Below are positions 24,501 to 36,269 of a stretch of DNA of 64,000 nucleotides, in pieces (the first letter of the stretch is position 1; each line of letters begins with the position of its first letter). The stretch lies in the NCBI GenBank assembly GCA_945859605.1, contig OX243817.1, positions 30,783,407-30,847,406 on the forward strand, written 5' to 3'. Source of the stretch: Lumbricus rubellus (Eukaryota > Annelida > Clitellata > Crassiclitellata > Lumbricidae). The notes below the pieces were generated by a model. It was not told the DNA's origin and did no database searches. It saw only the letters and a program-made list of their open reading frames with translations. The position numbers and the translations under genes were made by a program.

Positions 24501-26737
24501 CTACTAAGCTGACACAGATGCACCTTAAACGGACAATAATGTAGGCCTACAGGGCAATTACGGAGATTGCGACAATGCAATGATAAGATATCGTGCTAGT
24601 AGTTGTGCTTATGTAGGCCTACTATACAGACCACGCTAGATATGACGATCTTTAATAGGTAACAGCGATGCTGGTAAGTAAGTCTGGCGCTGTTTCCATT
24701 TGCATTCCAATCTGCCACTCCCTGTCTCGTTCTCTTATTAAAATTTTAATAAAAAATGTTATTGCTTGGTCCGCCGAGAAAGAACAGCGGAGGCAAATGC
24801 ACGTAGGTCCGGCAACTATGAGGTCAAGGCCACTGCGTAGTTATACAGAGCTTGTGATATATGCTGTCCGAATATAATATTTTATATCTTTACAAAATTT
24901 AGCAACCCAGTACAATCCCAATTGCATTTTATATCGCTTGTCCGTACGATTCGTACCGCGATTTTGTCATTTCAATTTGTTTTTTTAAATTCCTTCATAA
25001 ATTTTAAAGGCAGCTTAGCAGTCCGTGACTACACTACCAGTACCCAAGCAGGAACTATCCTATTCCTGATCATTCATATTCAGGGCGGGCGCAACTTGCA
25101 ACCAGTGAAAAACAGAGAGAACAAGAAATGGGATAAAACTCACATAGGCATAAGGCAATTATTTAGGATAGATTTAATGACCAGCCCCAGTAGGGGAAGA
25201 GTAGAGGTTGAGCGCGGTTGACTATTCCTTCCATTTTAACTACTATCCATAGTAGAGTCAGATATACACAGCTACTGAATGTCTGTTCACATAGATTCTG
25301 ATTCACGATCCGGTAGAAGTTCCGCGCATGCGTGATGCGGGGTTCACGGCGTCACCGGGAAACGTCGTACGAGTGGCAATTTCGCTTGAAAACGTAAGTG
25401 GAATAATTATGATAAGCATCCTTCGTGACATCAGAGAATGAAATCTCTAGCATATTAAGAGCTGTTACTTTTTGCTTTAAACAGAAAAACACTTTTAATG
25501 TTGCAGATTTCCTATCCTGGACCACCACACAGCAACTGCGTAAGTGACCCGGACTACAGAATGGCAAACTGCATCGCTAATTGCGACGATGCTTTCTATA
25601 TAAAGAATTGCTATTGCAGACCATACTATACACAAGGTATGACCAAATAATTATTCTAATATATATATAAAGTTTTTATAAGTAGCTTATATAGCCTATT
25701 ATAGTATTTTTAAATACCCATTTCTTCCTCTCTTTTATTTATTAGTCTGTTCTCGGCATGTTTGTACGTCCAATGGCGTCCAATGGCGTAATTCATCATG
25801 CTGCTCGGTTCTCTCCTTCAGCTTGCTACAATCTTCCTTCATCATCCAGTTCAATAACAACATCCTTCATCTTCCTCTTGTCTTCCTACCCATCATTCGT
25901 TCCTCGTTATGGTTCTTAGTTGGATGCTCCTTCATGATGTGGTGCAGCCATGGATTTTCTTCCGGCTTCTGATAATTCCCACCATTTCAGCATTTCGCGC
26001 AAAATAAACTGAAGTATACCTGGAATAACGCACTTTGTAAAAGCTGTAGACCAGTGTCGTGTGACTTCATTAATATTTTGTGCAGGGCTTTTTTAGCGAA
26101 CAGTTCTTGACAAAATATGCAGTTCTAAATGGATTTGAGCAGTTATAGAAACACTTATGCACAGCTAGCAATAGTTTTAAAAGGTCATTGCCATCCGATT
26201 GGGAGTTGTTTACCACGGGGGGATAGAGAGGTAAAGAAGAGACTGTGCAGTTCTAGAACAAAATTCCTTTAGAAGCGCTGTTATTGTGTTTCCTCAGGAG
26301 ACGCCAGGGTTTGCAACTTCCTGGAGCAGGACGAGTGCGACTCCGAAATGGGTTACATGAGAAAAGAAGACCCCGCAGGTGCAATGTGCAACTGTCCACA
26401 GCAATGCAACAGACGCATCTACAACCAGTTCATCAGCCAATCGCAGCTCAAACAGAAATCCCTCTTCAACTGGAACACCACTGATGCAACCGATGCAACA
26501 AAGATTGTACTTCACGTTTACTATCAACACCTTACCTACATGCAGATCGACTCCATACCTGCCTACTCGTTCTTCAGGCTGCTCTGCGAAGTCGGAGGAG
26601 CGCTGTCTCTGCTGCTCGGAGCTACTCTGCTCACCGTCTACGAAGTAATGGAGTTCGTCGTTGACGTCGCAAGATATTACTACGTCACCTGCAGAGTGAA
26701 ACGGTCAGCCAATGCCCGTAGAGTCGCTAGTGGCTGA
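21521..26737 (+). CDS. DEG/ENaC/ASIC-like cation channel subunit (7 exons)
   Basis: Coding exons: 21521-21875, 22255-22430, 23501-23585, 24277-24398, 25295-25393, 25507-25636, 26298-26737; 1407 nt, 468 residues plus stop, slightly shorter than usual ASIC subunits (about 500). All six introns are GT-AG and every phase joins. An in-frame TGA at 21506-21508 fixes the start. Family features: TM1 about residues 57-73; post-TM1 LPQVTICNEY (99-108; family FPAVTICN); HCFAIS (exon 3); GLRLELN (exon 4); IHDPVEVPRM and PGN (exon 5); cysteine-rich C-x3-C, CYC (exon 6) and CNCPQQC (exon 7); TM2 about 413-445. Subunits of this family form trimeric plasma-membrane sodium-conducting channels gated by ligands, acid or force; the stimulus here is unknown. 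Oddities: the selectivity-filter Gly-x-Ser reads GAT (430-432), and the N-terminal gating His-Gly reads VG (residues 40-41). It is convergent with the CARD gene at 27632-31785. Confidence 0.94.
25752..26005 (-). mobile_element. Degenerate LINE 3' coding fragment
   Basis: Read on the minus strand and allowing frame changes, the block gives the basic C-terminal signature of RTE-like LINE ORFs (GRKTRGRPKM-like, then LNWMMKEG and HDELRHWMYK). The paralogous block at 54700-54995 preserves more of it (adds KDKKLKG upstream of 54745). It lies in the intron before channel exon 7. Confidence 0.55.
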
Positions 26738-27631
26738 TAGCAGCAGTCCAAAGGCTGAAGAAGGGAGGAGATCAATTGTTACAGCCCTGGCACTGTTATT
26801 GGATGTCGATAAACACTGAAAACTAATTGACTAATTGAAACAGAAATTCTGTAGATCTATCTCAATCGTCTGAGAATTGTCTGTAATCGCTACAATCAAT
26901 CGTGTGCAACAATACAAACTAGTAATAAGTCTGGTGCGGTCAAAATCAAAAGGATAATCATTGTTCCCCGCTGTCAAATAATTATGTCAGTGGTCCGTTT
27001 CGTAGTAGACTAAAATTAATCATCTGACATTCGTAATTTTTGAAAATGACTGTAGGCATAAATCAATTTCTGGTTGGGCTATTATAAATGAGACAAAATG
27101 AGTTTTAACGGTCATTGTATTTCATAAGAACAAGCTGTTGGTACTTCTACAGACCTATTGATCCGCAGAAACATAAGTAATATCAGATCTCGTATCATTG
27201 TTGTATGATCGCTCCTGCAGAAGACCATCTAATTTTATGGTCACCGATAAGCGACTACATTACCACTGTCGAGACTCGAGAGCATATCGAAAAGGAACAC
27301 AACGGCTGTGAAAATGGCCTTCATGGTCACTAAAATTTAATGAGCATTTTGACGATTGATAATTGTAGACTATGATTATGCTGTAAGTACACGGATGGAC
27401 TGGGACGTAGGGCAGATGAAGACAAATCAAAGTAGATCTATGCTGAGTTTTGGTATAAAGATCATGGATGGCGAACAGCTTACCGTTTACCTATCAAGAG
27501 CATAGCATTTTACATATCATTTACTACACTTTAAACGATAAAGGGTTAAGTCATCTTGTAGCGGTAGACATTTATCTTCTATATGGTTCTTATCGTTTCA
27601 TAATCCAATCAGTTTTCCAATCGGTAAATTT

Positions 27632-30600
27632 TTATTTCTTTGATGATGTAGACCTACGTCTCGACGTCCATGCACGATTTCTAGCAGGCAAGTCCTTTTC
27701 CAGAATAGAATAAAGCGCACTGGTCTCGATGTCGTCAGCCTAAAATTAATGAACAGCGAATAGACGCCAGCGTCCAAAACTTATTGTTTGAATAGGCCTA
27801 CTTTACTGACAGTGAAATATTATGTTCTTGTTTTATCATTGAAACAAGTTACTTAGTCAGAACAGAACAATATGAAGGTGGCCAAAGTCACGAAACAGGA
27901 ATTTACCAGTGGACAGTCACATATTAGATCAGCCTAATTAGCCTGGTCGCTGTTTTTATTCTGTCCCTCTTAACATCGCAAGAACAATTTCAAAGAAATT
28001 ATAAAAAAAGCGTTCATCTGAATGTTAGGCCTACTACTAGTAATTTATGTTTTCAGAAAACCTATGAGACATTTCTGCCTGCACATTCATGTCTTACTTA
28101 CAGTGTACACAGGTTGTGAAGCGTTTCTCTCCAAAGACCACGGAAACGAATCTGTAGCAACAGATACAATAATAATTATATGTTGTAATTTGTTATCTTC
28201 AACATTTAAAATCCTAAATTCCTTTTTAAAATCTAAGACGAGTTGTTGCCATTACAGCTGTTTCCAGTGACGACTACTTTTATTCTAAGAATCGAAACTT
28301 GTAAGTAGATGTGGTGTAGGGATATATTCGGTAGCCTTTTTTGGAGTCGGAAGGTTGCGGGTTAGAATCCACCTCAATTCGCCGCGTAGGGACCCTGAGC
28401 AAGTCCTTACCTCGAAATTGCTCATGTACTTCGGCGTGAAACTCCGATTCAGTGTCTGTGTTGCAGTCGGGAGTGCCTCTGAGTGGAAGTCTTGAAAGGG
28501 CGTTAAAACAAGTGTTCATACAATCATACATACACGAGAAAAGAAAGTGAAATTCAAAGAATGCGATATTGGTAATTAGGCTATTGCTTACAATACGAGG
28601 ACAACGACCTTATTGGCTAGTTATCACAGGAGTGCCTCTATAACAGTGATTCCCAACCTGTGTGCCGCGGCACACTAGTGTGCCGCGAGAACTTTGCAGG
28701 TGTGCCGCGGGAAAATTCTGATATGTTGTTAATTACATGTAATGATGATTCCAAACAAAACATCCGAAAACGTCACTGCAACATCAAAACTTAACTGGGT
28801 CTTAATCTCTCACGCTGTAGCAGGTTAAGATCTCCAAAGGAAATCTTGATTGTTTTCCCACAGCCAAGGAATCTCAGTTAAAAAAGATAATTGCGCATGA
28901 AATACTAAACACATTGATAGACCTACAATCAGCAGTAAAACATTCTCTTCGCTTGCAATCTACAATTTTGACTGGGTAATCAGTCCATATGTAATCGGCG
29001 AAACAATAAATTTTAGCCTACAACCGAGGATGAAGAACAGCTCAATGAAATGCCAAATTTTATCAGTCAACATTTTCCGAAAAGAGTTTGGATGAGTTTT
29101 GGCTTTCCATTCACAAATAATATCCTTCGACCAGTTCAAGAGCAGTCAAAATTCTTTTGCCATTTGTATTTTCGTGGTTTTGTGAATTTAGAGTTCAGCT
29201 TTATGCCAAAGCAAATGTAAAAATAGGGTGAGACTTCTTAGAATCGACGATGAAATGCGAGAAGGGTCTATGATTGTCATCTCTGGAGCCTCGTTTCAAT
29301 TTGATCTGCGAACTGACTACACTCACTATAGAGGCTATTATATTAATTATTACACAATAAGAACGTTTTAATTAGAATTTTATTAAATAATAGTGACAAA
29401 TAGATAAAAAAAAGGTAATTATTATTATTAAGTGTGCCGCCAAAACTTTGATTCCTTCTTAGTGTGCCGCAAGCCAAAAAAGGTTGGGAATCACTGCTCT
29501 ATAAATACAAAATCTGTTTAGAACTGCCCATTTGGTGTACAACTGCAGTCCTATAAAACCGTTGTGGGCCCTATCCTACCTTTGTCAACCCTTTTTAAAA
29601 AACAAAATTGTCACTAAAACGAATCTATAGAACAGTTACATTAATAATTATATGTTATAATTTGTTATCTTCAACATTTAAAATCCTAAATTCTGTTTTC
29701 TAAAAATAAGTTGTTGCCATTACAGCTGTTTCCAATGACGACAATTTTTTTTTCTATGAATAAAAACTTGTGGGGCACAATGGCGTAGGGATATATTCGA
29801 TGCCTTGGGGCCGGAAGGTTGCGGGTTAGAATCCACCTCAAGCCGCTGCGTAGGGACCTTGAGCAAGTCCTTCCCTCGCAAATGCTCAAGTGTTTCGGCG
29901 TGAAACTCAGTTTCAGTGTTTGCATTGTAGTCTGGAACGCCTCTGAGTGAAAATCTTGAAGGGGCGCTATAACAAGTGTTCATACACACTTGCGAAAAGT
30001 GAACTTCAAAGAATGCGACATTGGTAAATCCCAATACAAGGACACTGACCTTACAGAAGTGTTTCTATGACTGCATAAATCTGTTTAGAACTGCACATTT
30101 TGTTACTGCAGGTTTATAAAACCGTGTTAGGCTTTATCCTATCTTTGTCAACCCTATTTTATTTTTAAATTGTCACTTACCACCGGTCTCTGTTTTCTCG
30201 GCATATTGATCATCAACGCTAGTTATAACCACTCCATCGATGCGTCTTTCTGGGAGTGCATTCCTGAAAACGGTGTTCAGTGATTTCTCCAGTTCACGAG
30301 ATCGTAGCTTATCCTGGAGACGTTTGAAGTCATCGCCCTCTGGACAGTGGAAATGACAGACGACGCTGTGCCCCACACTTACACCAATTAATCTCAGCTG
30401 CAGTTGCTGCAGTATGTAAGCGACGTAGGCTGTTGTTTGGTATCGGAGTAGATGTGTGATCTTGTCGACGAGCTCCTTCTCAGTCTCAAACACATCCTCA
30501 ACGCCATGAAGGTTTGCGTGAACCCTAATGATCTCTGAACACACACACAAAATCAATAATTATCTACAGTTATTTTATCAATAAGAGATTAACCCATTGA

Positions 30601-31785
30601 ATTGAATTAATCAATCAATCAAAATTAACTGTCGGTCTATATTTTGCAGAAAAATTATTAGCATAATAATCGATTTATCAATTAAAATTAATTACCTAGG
30701 TCTATCTATATTATGCATAAGAAATTAACCTATCTAGGCCTAATTGTGATTCGGAAGCAAACAAAATGTGAAGTGTATATGATACGCATAGTAAGCATGG
30801 TAGGCTAATAGTAACCTACTTCCACCCTCAGCTAGAGCTTGGACAATGTGACTTTGGTTAGTTGCGTGGAAGCACGTCATTGCCTTGCTGTATTCCTCCA
30901 TGCTTTTGCGTCTCAGTATATCGACCAGCGTTTCGTTTTGCTCGTAACTCGTTGGCTTTGAAGAGATGGCTTCGCAATGTCTACTACCGATGACATTCTT
31001 TGCAAACAACTCGTGGACGAGCTCTGTTGAGTCGATCAAGTCGAGTAAACTGTGTCGTTTCGAGTCGATTGCTCGCACGATTCTTTCGGAAAGAGGCCAG
31101 ACGCCCTCAAATACACTCCTGTAAACTGGAAAACAATTACTAGATGTACATAGTACTCAGGTCTTTTAAATTAACATATTGCAAATCAAATCTAAACAAT
31201 TGACATCTAAGTAGGCCTAGACATACGCCTACATGTTGAAGATACACATACAGGCATGCGTTTATGCATAGACTTAGGCCCGAAATAATTTTTGCGAACA
31301 GTGAATCTATTGCTTGAGGTTTCTAAATTATTCGCCATTGCGTCGCAAAAATAAATAAGACTTCAGTCCTGATTTGAAGAAGTCAACTGAGTCAGCCGCT
31401 CGCAGATCGGAAGGAATAACCTTAAATGTATCTATCTGCTCGTTCGTATGCCTAAAGTTTTTCATTGATAAAATACCTGACTAACAAAAGACAGCCAATG
31501 GTGGCATAACCTAACCTCCATCGGCTTCCAAGAAGTTGACGATGTGACTCTGATGCGCGTTTTTCAGTGCCGAACACAATTCCTGGTAGCAGTCGTGCAT
31601 CTTTATGTAATCAATGAGAGTTTCGTTTCTTTCCTGGAACGGACTTCTGCTCTTGATCCTCTGCAGAGCCTCATACGACAGGATCCCAGAGCCAAGCAGC
31701 AGATCGAGTAGACCGAAATCTATGTCCACGCGATCTCTTAAGAAGGGCCGATGCTTTTGCAACAGATGTCCTGCATCTGAAGAAT
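27632..31785 (-). CDS. CARD-CARD-TRADD-N-like adaptor protein, copy 1 (5' exon missing)
   Basis: Minus-strand exons 31785-31516, 31125-30820, 30534-30181, 28151-28102 and 27739-27632 (stop 27634-27632). Entry phases are 1, 1, 1, 1, 0 and all join; 361 complete residues plus an upstream exon not found. Exon 1 is a CARD (LLQKHRPFLRD, GILSYEALQRI, ETLIDYI). Exon 2 is a second CARD (SERIVRAIDSKRHSLLDL, SYEQNETLVDILRRK, HIVQAL). Exon 3 (about 118 residues) holds an alpha/beta region with GVSVGHSVVCHFHCPE then KRLQDKLRS; it resembles TRADD-N-type domains, a tentative assignment. A 17-residue linker and a basic, Ser/Arg/Lys-rich tail (SRRRSTSSKK-stop) finish it. CARDs assemble homotypically in apoptosis and innate immune signalling, so a cytosolic adaptor role is inferred. 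The two last exons are supported by conservation in the second copy at 56645-62315. Intron 3 holds a local tandem duplication and a hAT insertion. Confidence 0.87.
28306..28530 (+). mobile_element. tRNA-derived SINE, family A
   Basis: The head resembles a tRNA gene: an A-box-like gtggtgtaggg and a B-box-like gggttagaatccacc near 28355. A middle segment follows, then the tail gggagtgcctctgagtgg...gttaaaacaagtgttcata, which matches the CR1/L2 LINE tail. It lies in intron 3 of CARD gene copy 1. Confidence 0.7.
28644..29496. mobile_element. hAT element with 8-bp target duplication
   Basis: Ends cagtgattcccaacc and ggttgggaatcactg; 8-bp duplication ctctataa at 28636-28643 and 29497-29504. Subterminal gtgccgcggcacac palindromes are repeated. 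853 bp; no transposase recognised. Absent from the second segmental copy. Confidence 0.92.
29768..29985 (+). mobile_element. tRNA-derived SINE, family A (tandem-duplicated copy)
   Basis: Same structure as the SINE at 28306-28530, with B-box-like gggttagaatccacc. Its flanks also match those of that copy, so it arose by tandem duplication of the segment and is not an independent insertion. Confidence 0.7.
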
Positions 31786-32129
31786 CTGGAATTGTAATTG
31801 TAACGATTCGCTTTAGATTTACAAGAACATGAAAGAGTCTTCAAGTTTGACCAACAATGATTCTCTTATAAGGCTTACATGTAGATTATAAGGCAAGGCA
31901 TTTACATGTAGGCCTACTACCTCGCTAGTTATAAAATTATGCCTTATTTGTAGTGCCTCTTCTCATATTTTCGTTTATATATCTTATAATTGTCATTCGT
32001 CTCTTATCAGTGTTTCTGTGCTGCCCGATTGTGGTAAAAAAAGCATAAATCTTTTGGAGTGAAGATATCCCACAGATAGCTGTTTTCCCTTAAAGGCTGA
32101 AGCCATAATGTGGACCTATAGCCTAAGTA

Positions 32130-32294
32130 CATGGGCGGAGTTTATCAGGGGCTAGGGGGAGCTAAGCCCCCAAAGAAGACCCAGATTCAACTTTTTTACC
32201 ATGAAAATGGTATCCTTTTTCGGGGTTAGCCCCCCTAAGAAGGCCCATACTCGGGGTTAGCCCTCCCAAGAACGGAAACCAAACTCCGCCCATG
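32130..32294. mobile_element. Short hAT MITE, pre-dating the segmental duplication
   Basis: Ends catgggcggagttt and aaactccgcccatg; duplication cctaagta at 32122-32129 and 32295-32302. The same insertion is at 62646-62810, so it was present before the segment was copied. Confidence 0.88.
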
Positions 32295-32536
32295 CCTAAG
32301 TATCAATTGACAGGAAAATAACAGTTTTCATCAACTTAGCATTCATATAGCGCATCACATTTTGGTGTAATCTGTAGGCCTAATATTTCGGATAACTATG
32401 TTTACAATTTTTATGTTTGTATGTAGGCAGCTATATAGTTTGCATATGTAGGCCTATGTAAACATGTATGTATGCATTATGCATGTACACATTGTACAGC
32501 CGCCCACGTCGATTCTTTTGCAGGTTCGAAGATATA

Positions 32537-32600
32537 CCCTTTAATGCCGGAGGGTATAGGATTTCCCATACCATTTACTACCATCTCGGCATTAAAGGTT
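32537..32600. mobile_element. piggyBac-type MITE relative, without TTAA flanks
   Basis: ccctttaatgccgg...cggcattaaagg, same core (tataggatttcccatacc) as 981-1050. Missing at the matching position of the second segmental copy (near 63345). Confidence 0.6.
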
Positions 32601-33598
32601 TTTTTAAAAGGTCGTCGGGATTAACTGTCGTCGAGACTAACAGTTACTATTGTCCGGTATTTATGTGTCACGGTATTAGGCCTAGGTGTCGTGCTACCTC
32701 ACAATGACATGTTAACCTCATAATAATATTGATTGTGAGTCCATCTCTCTTCCTTCATAGCTTGTGTTCTTCCCATGTCAATTGTCGTCTCTGTTTTTCT
32801 GTAGACGTGTATGATGTCTATGTGCTTGTCACCGTCTTGCCCTTTATCCTCTAACTACAGTCAGTCTGGCCTTAAAAGTAGGCCTACTTTTAATGCGTTG
32901 AATAATTGGCCTTAAAATGTGTAGGCATAATGCCTGCATCAAATAATATGTAGGGCCTACAAGCACATGTGTGCTAAGTAGACATTCGGTATTTCCAGAG
33001 CTGTAATGGTAAATTTTGAGGTGAGTACTGAGTAGGTCCTACACGCTAACCGGTAGCTAGAAATCCGTCTTTTTTGTCGCCCGAAATTTCTGACGACCTT
33101 TTTAGACAGCCGGCCGAACTGTTCAGAAAATGTCCGCAATTTCCCGTTCCAAAAATCTGACGACTTTTTAAAAGTCATTTGTTCCGAATTTCATGAAAAT
33201 ACACCTCAATAACAGCGTGTACCTTGTTTTCCCCGATTTACCCGCGTATACCCTGGTTTTGGAGAGGTGAGTATGCCTAAACATGGCCGTTTTTCCCCAA
33301 GGTGAGTACTGAATAAGCTTATACGCTGTATAATACCCGCGTATACCATCGTGTACACTGTACAGTCATGTGTATTTCCATATTGCGTTTGAAAGAAATT
33401 GAAAGACAGTGCGACAGATTAATTTACCATGGCAGAACCATACACTGCATGAATTCGCATCCACAACGGTGATGTAGCCTATACGTAGAAGCTTAATTAC
33501 TGTGTCGAGCTGCAATGTTAATCTCAAATGTAGACATATTAAAGAATTATTATCACAATCAATAACATTCCTAACTCTGTTGAAACGAAGCCAACGTA

Positions 33599-34063
33599 CC
33601 GGTGTAAAGGTTTCAAATTACCCCCTCCTAAACATTACCCCCCGGTAACTTCAAACCGGTTTCAGATTACTCCCCGGAAACTAGATTTGCATCAATCTTC
33701 GCTTTTATTGCACTAAAAAATCCGAAAAATCATCCCGCTTCATGTTTTGGTCTGAAGATTTTCATCCATCATCCCACTTCGTGGTTTGTTATCAATATTT
33801 TAATCGGAAAAAAAATAATAGCCTCGAAGCCATTTCTCCATGTCACTTCAGCGGCGAATTAGTATTTTAGTTACAGATGAAAATATTGATAACAGAAGCC
33901 ACGATGTGGGATGACGGATGAAAATCTTCAGACCCAAACAAGAAGCGGGATCATTTTCCCGATATTTTTAGTGCAATAAATGCGATGATTGATGCAAATT
34001 ACAGTTTTCAGGGCCCAGGGGGGGTAATGTTTAGGAGGGGGTAAATTGAAACCTTTACACCGG
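33599..34063. mobile_element. Hairpin (foldback) TA-flanked element
   Basis: The left arm (ccggtgtaaaggtttcaa, ttaccccctcctaaacatta) is mirrored by the right arm (taatgtttaggagggggtaa, ttgaaacctttacaccgg). Complementarity continues inward (cctgaagattttcatcc-type blocks, gatattttcat), so most of the 465 bp can fold on itself. TA flanks both ends, as in Tc1/mariner insertions. Confidence 0.8.
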
Positions 34064-34296
34064 TACTTGATTTGCCCACTTTCTGTATGACCGCTCTGTC
34101 TTCTACGAAGTTTTGATGAGCTGCATTTCCAAAACAGTAACATGAGATAATTGCAACCATAATTATAGTGCAGCATTTTTATTTAGTAAATCTCTTACAC
34201 GAATGCACGAATATCACAGGTGACCCCATCCGGCGGGAAATGGTTAACGGGATCGATAATGCAGTCAGAGCTGAATTGTGAGAGACTAAATATTAA

Positions 34297-34317
34297 TCTA
34301 TATTAACAAAGAGAAGA

Positions 34318-34376
<59 letters not shown>

Positions 34377-35755
34377 ACCGGAATGCATTTCAACAGTTTT
34401 TGACCTTTTCACTCCAAACCTTCACTAATCTGTTCATCTCGGCGTCGGACACCCAGTGGAGGGGTTGGCGATTCTCTACAACCATGGGGGCCAGGGTGGG
34501 GGGGCCAAACCCCCCAAAATATTTTGACTAAAACGCAGGTATTGATTTCAAACTTTGCACCTAGACAGAGGGCCGTCGGAACCACCCAGTGGAGTGGTTG
34601 GCGAATCTCCCCCACCATGGGGGCCACGGTGGGGGCGAAAACCCTAAGTTCATTAAACACCTTTTTAAACGCTTGCATTTCCATTATATAAACGCAGGTG
34701 ATGTAAATGATTTTCCCTGCGGGTAACTCGGTCGCAATATAAACGTGGAGTACGAGGTTGTTCTCTGCCTCCGACGCTGATTATCTTCGATATGAAAAAG
34801 AGTCGTTAAACCCCAACATTTCATTTTTCAATGATTTTCCAATCCGCTTTGCTGTAAAGTCCAACTATTATAATAGTCAATTTACACGTAGGCCTACCGG
34901 TGGAGGTCGGAGTTAGTGGTGGCGTGTTGGGGTTGGGGTGGGGAGGGGTCGGGGGGGGGGTGGGGGGTGGGAGGAAACTTTTTTTCAGAAACCCAAATTT
35001 TACGGGTGGCGTACCGCTGGAGAGGTCAGAGTGTGGTGGGGTGTTGTCGGGTGGGTGAGTTTGGGTTGGGTATGGGGGTGGGGTGGGAGGAATTTTTTTC
35101 CCGAAAAACAAAATTTCACCGATGGCGTACCATTTGAGGTTGGAGTGTTGTGGGGCTTTTGGGCGTGGATGGGGTGGGGTTGGTGGGTTGGTGGAAGGTG
35201 TGGGTGGGGTGGGAACTGGCTTGGGCTCCGGGTTCGGGTGGTGGGGTGGAGGGTAGGGGTGAGGGTAGGGTGGGGTGGAGGTGGTAGGTGGGGGTGGAGG
35301 GGGTTGGATGGGGCGGGTGAATGGGGTGGGGTGGACGGGGTAGGGTGGAGGACTTGGGAGTGGAGGCGGAGGTGTGGTGAGGGATGGAGGTGTGAAGCGT
35401 GGGCGGGTGGAGGGGTGGGGTGTACGGGGTGGGGTGAAAGGGTTGGGTGGGGGTGGAGGTGGGGGCGTGGTGAGGATGGGATGGAGGTGGCGTGGAGGGG
35501 TGAAGCGGGGGCGGGTGGAGGGGTGGGGTGTACGGGGTGGGGTGAAAGGGTTGGGTGGGGGTGGAGGTGGGGGCGTGGTGAGGATGGGATGGAGGTGGCG
35601 TGGAGGGGTGAAGCGGGGGCGGATGGAGGGGGTGGGGATGTACGGTGTGGGTGGGGGTTTGGGGTGGAGGTGGAGTGGAGGTGTGGTATGGTTGGGTTGT
35701 GGCCGGAGCGGGTCGAATCCTAAATTTCCCGGGCAACGCCGGGTACCCCAGCTAG
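34297..35755 (+). mobile_element. Non-autonomous Helitron with G-rich minisatellite
   Basis: Starts TCTATATTAA after an A; ends with the hairpin cccgggcaacgccggg about ten bases before CTAG, followed by T. These are the Helitron signatures (5' TC, 3' hairpin plus CTRR, insertion between A and T). Inside are a (TG)n run at 34322-34372, a repeated block with cacccagtggag...ccatgggggcca (34450 and 34578), and a G-rich, T-poor minisatellite to 35700. No Rep/helicase ORF. The hAT element 35759-39417 inserted exactly at its 3' edge. Confidence 0.72.
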
Positions 35756-36269
35756 TATCAGTGGCGGCGCCAAGATTTCAGGTTTGGGGGGCTGAAGCCC
35801 TAGACCCAACTAGAACATTTTTTATGAAGCGCCGAAGGCGCGAAGCTACGAGTGCCAAAGGCACGAAGCCCATACTGACTAGGGGGTCTGAGGGAGCGTC
35901 GTAAGGTCCCCAGCGGGGTCTGGGACGGAGCCCCAGCCGCCAACGCATTTTTAGCTCTGTTGACCTCAACTAGAGCCCTTTTTATGCTCTCTTTTACCAG
36001 CTATTTATGAAGGAAAAAATAATGAAAACTTAAATAAGAAGTCGTTTTGCAGAGTCGCACACTAGTTACCAGTATAGGAATGTCAAAATGTTATTGTAAA
36101 AATAAATGGTCTTAGTCTTTACTATCATAGGCGGAGACCTGGTCCGAACTTTGGGGGCGGACGAGCGGCCGAAGAACGATCCGAGCAGGGGAGGAGTTTG
36201 GACAGTGAGAGGTGCCCCCTCCCAAAATGTCAAACTTATTTAATTTCAGCACCGCAATGGTAGCATATC

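Larger units (their letters stand above)
25752..32749 (+). repeat. Segmental duplication, copy 1
   Basis: From ctcggcatgttt near 25752 to the tattgattgtgagtcc block near 32749, the sequence matches 54745-63494 in the same orientation, interrupted by indels. It spans a LINE 3' fragment, channel exon 7, the whole known CARD gene and the flank up to 32.75 kb. The left edge of homology falls inside the LINE fragment. Copy-specific here: the hAT element 28644-29496, a local tandem duplication in 28.1-30.2 kb and a small piggyBac-like MITE near 32537. Confidence 0.9.

Noticed and set aside
34938..35904. Gly/Trp-rich and Pro/His-rich open frames of up to 261 codons.
   Set aside because: Produced by the G-rich minisatellite of the Helitron, where stop codons are scarce; no family motif.
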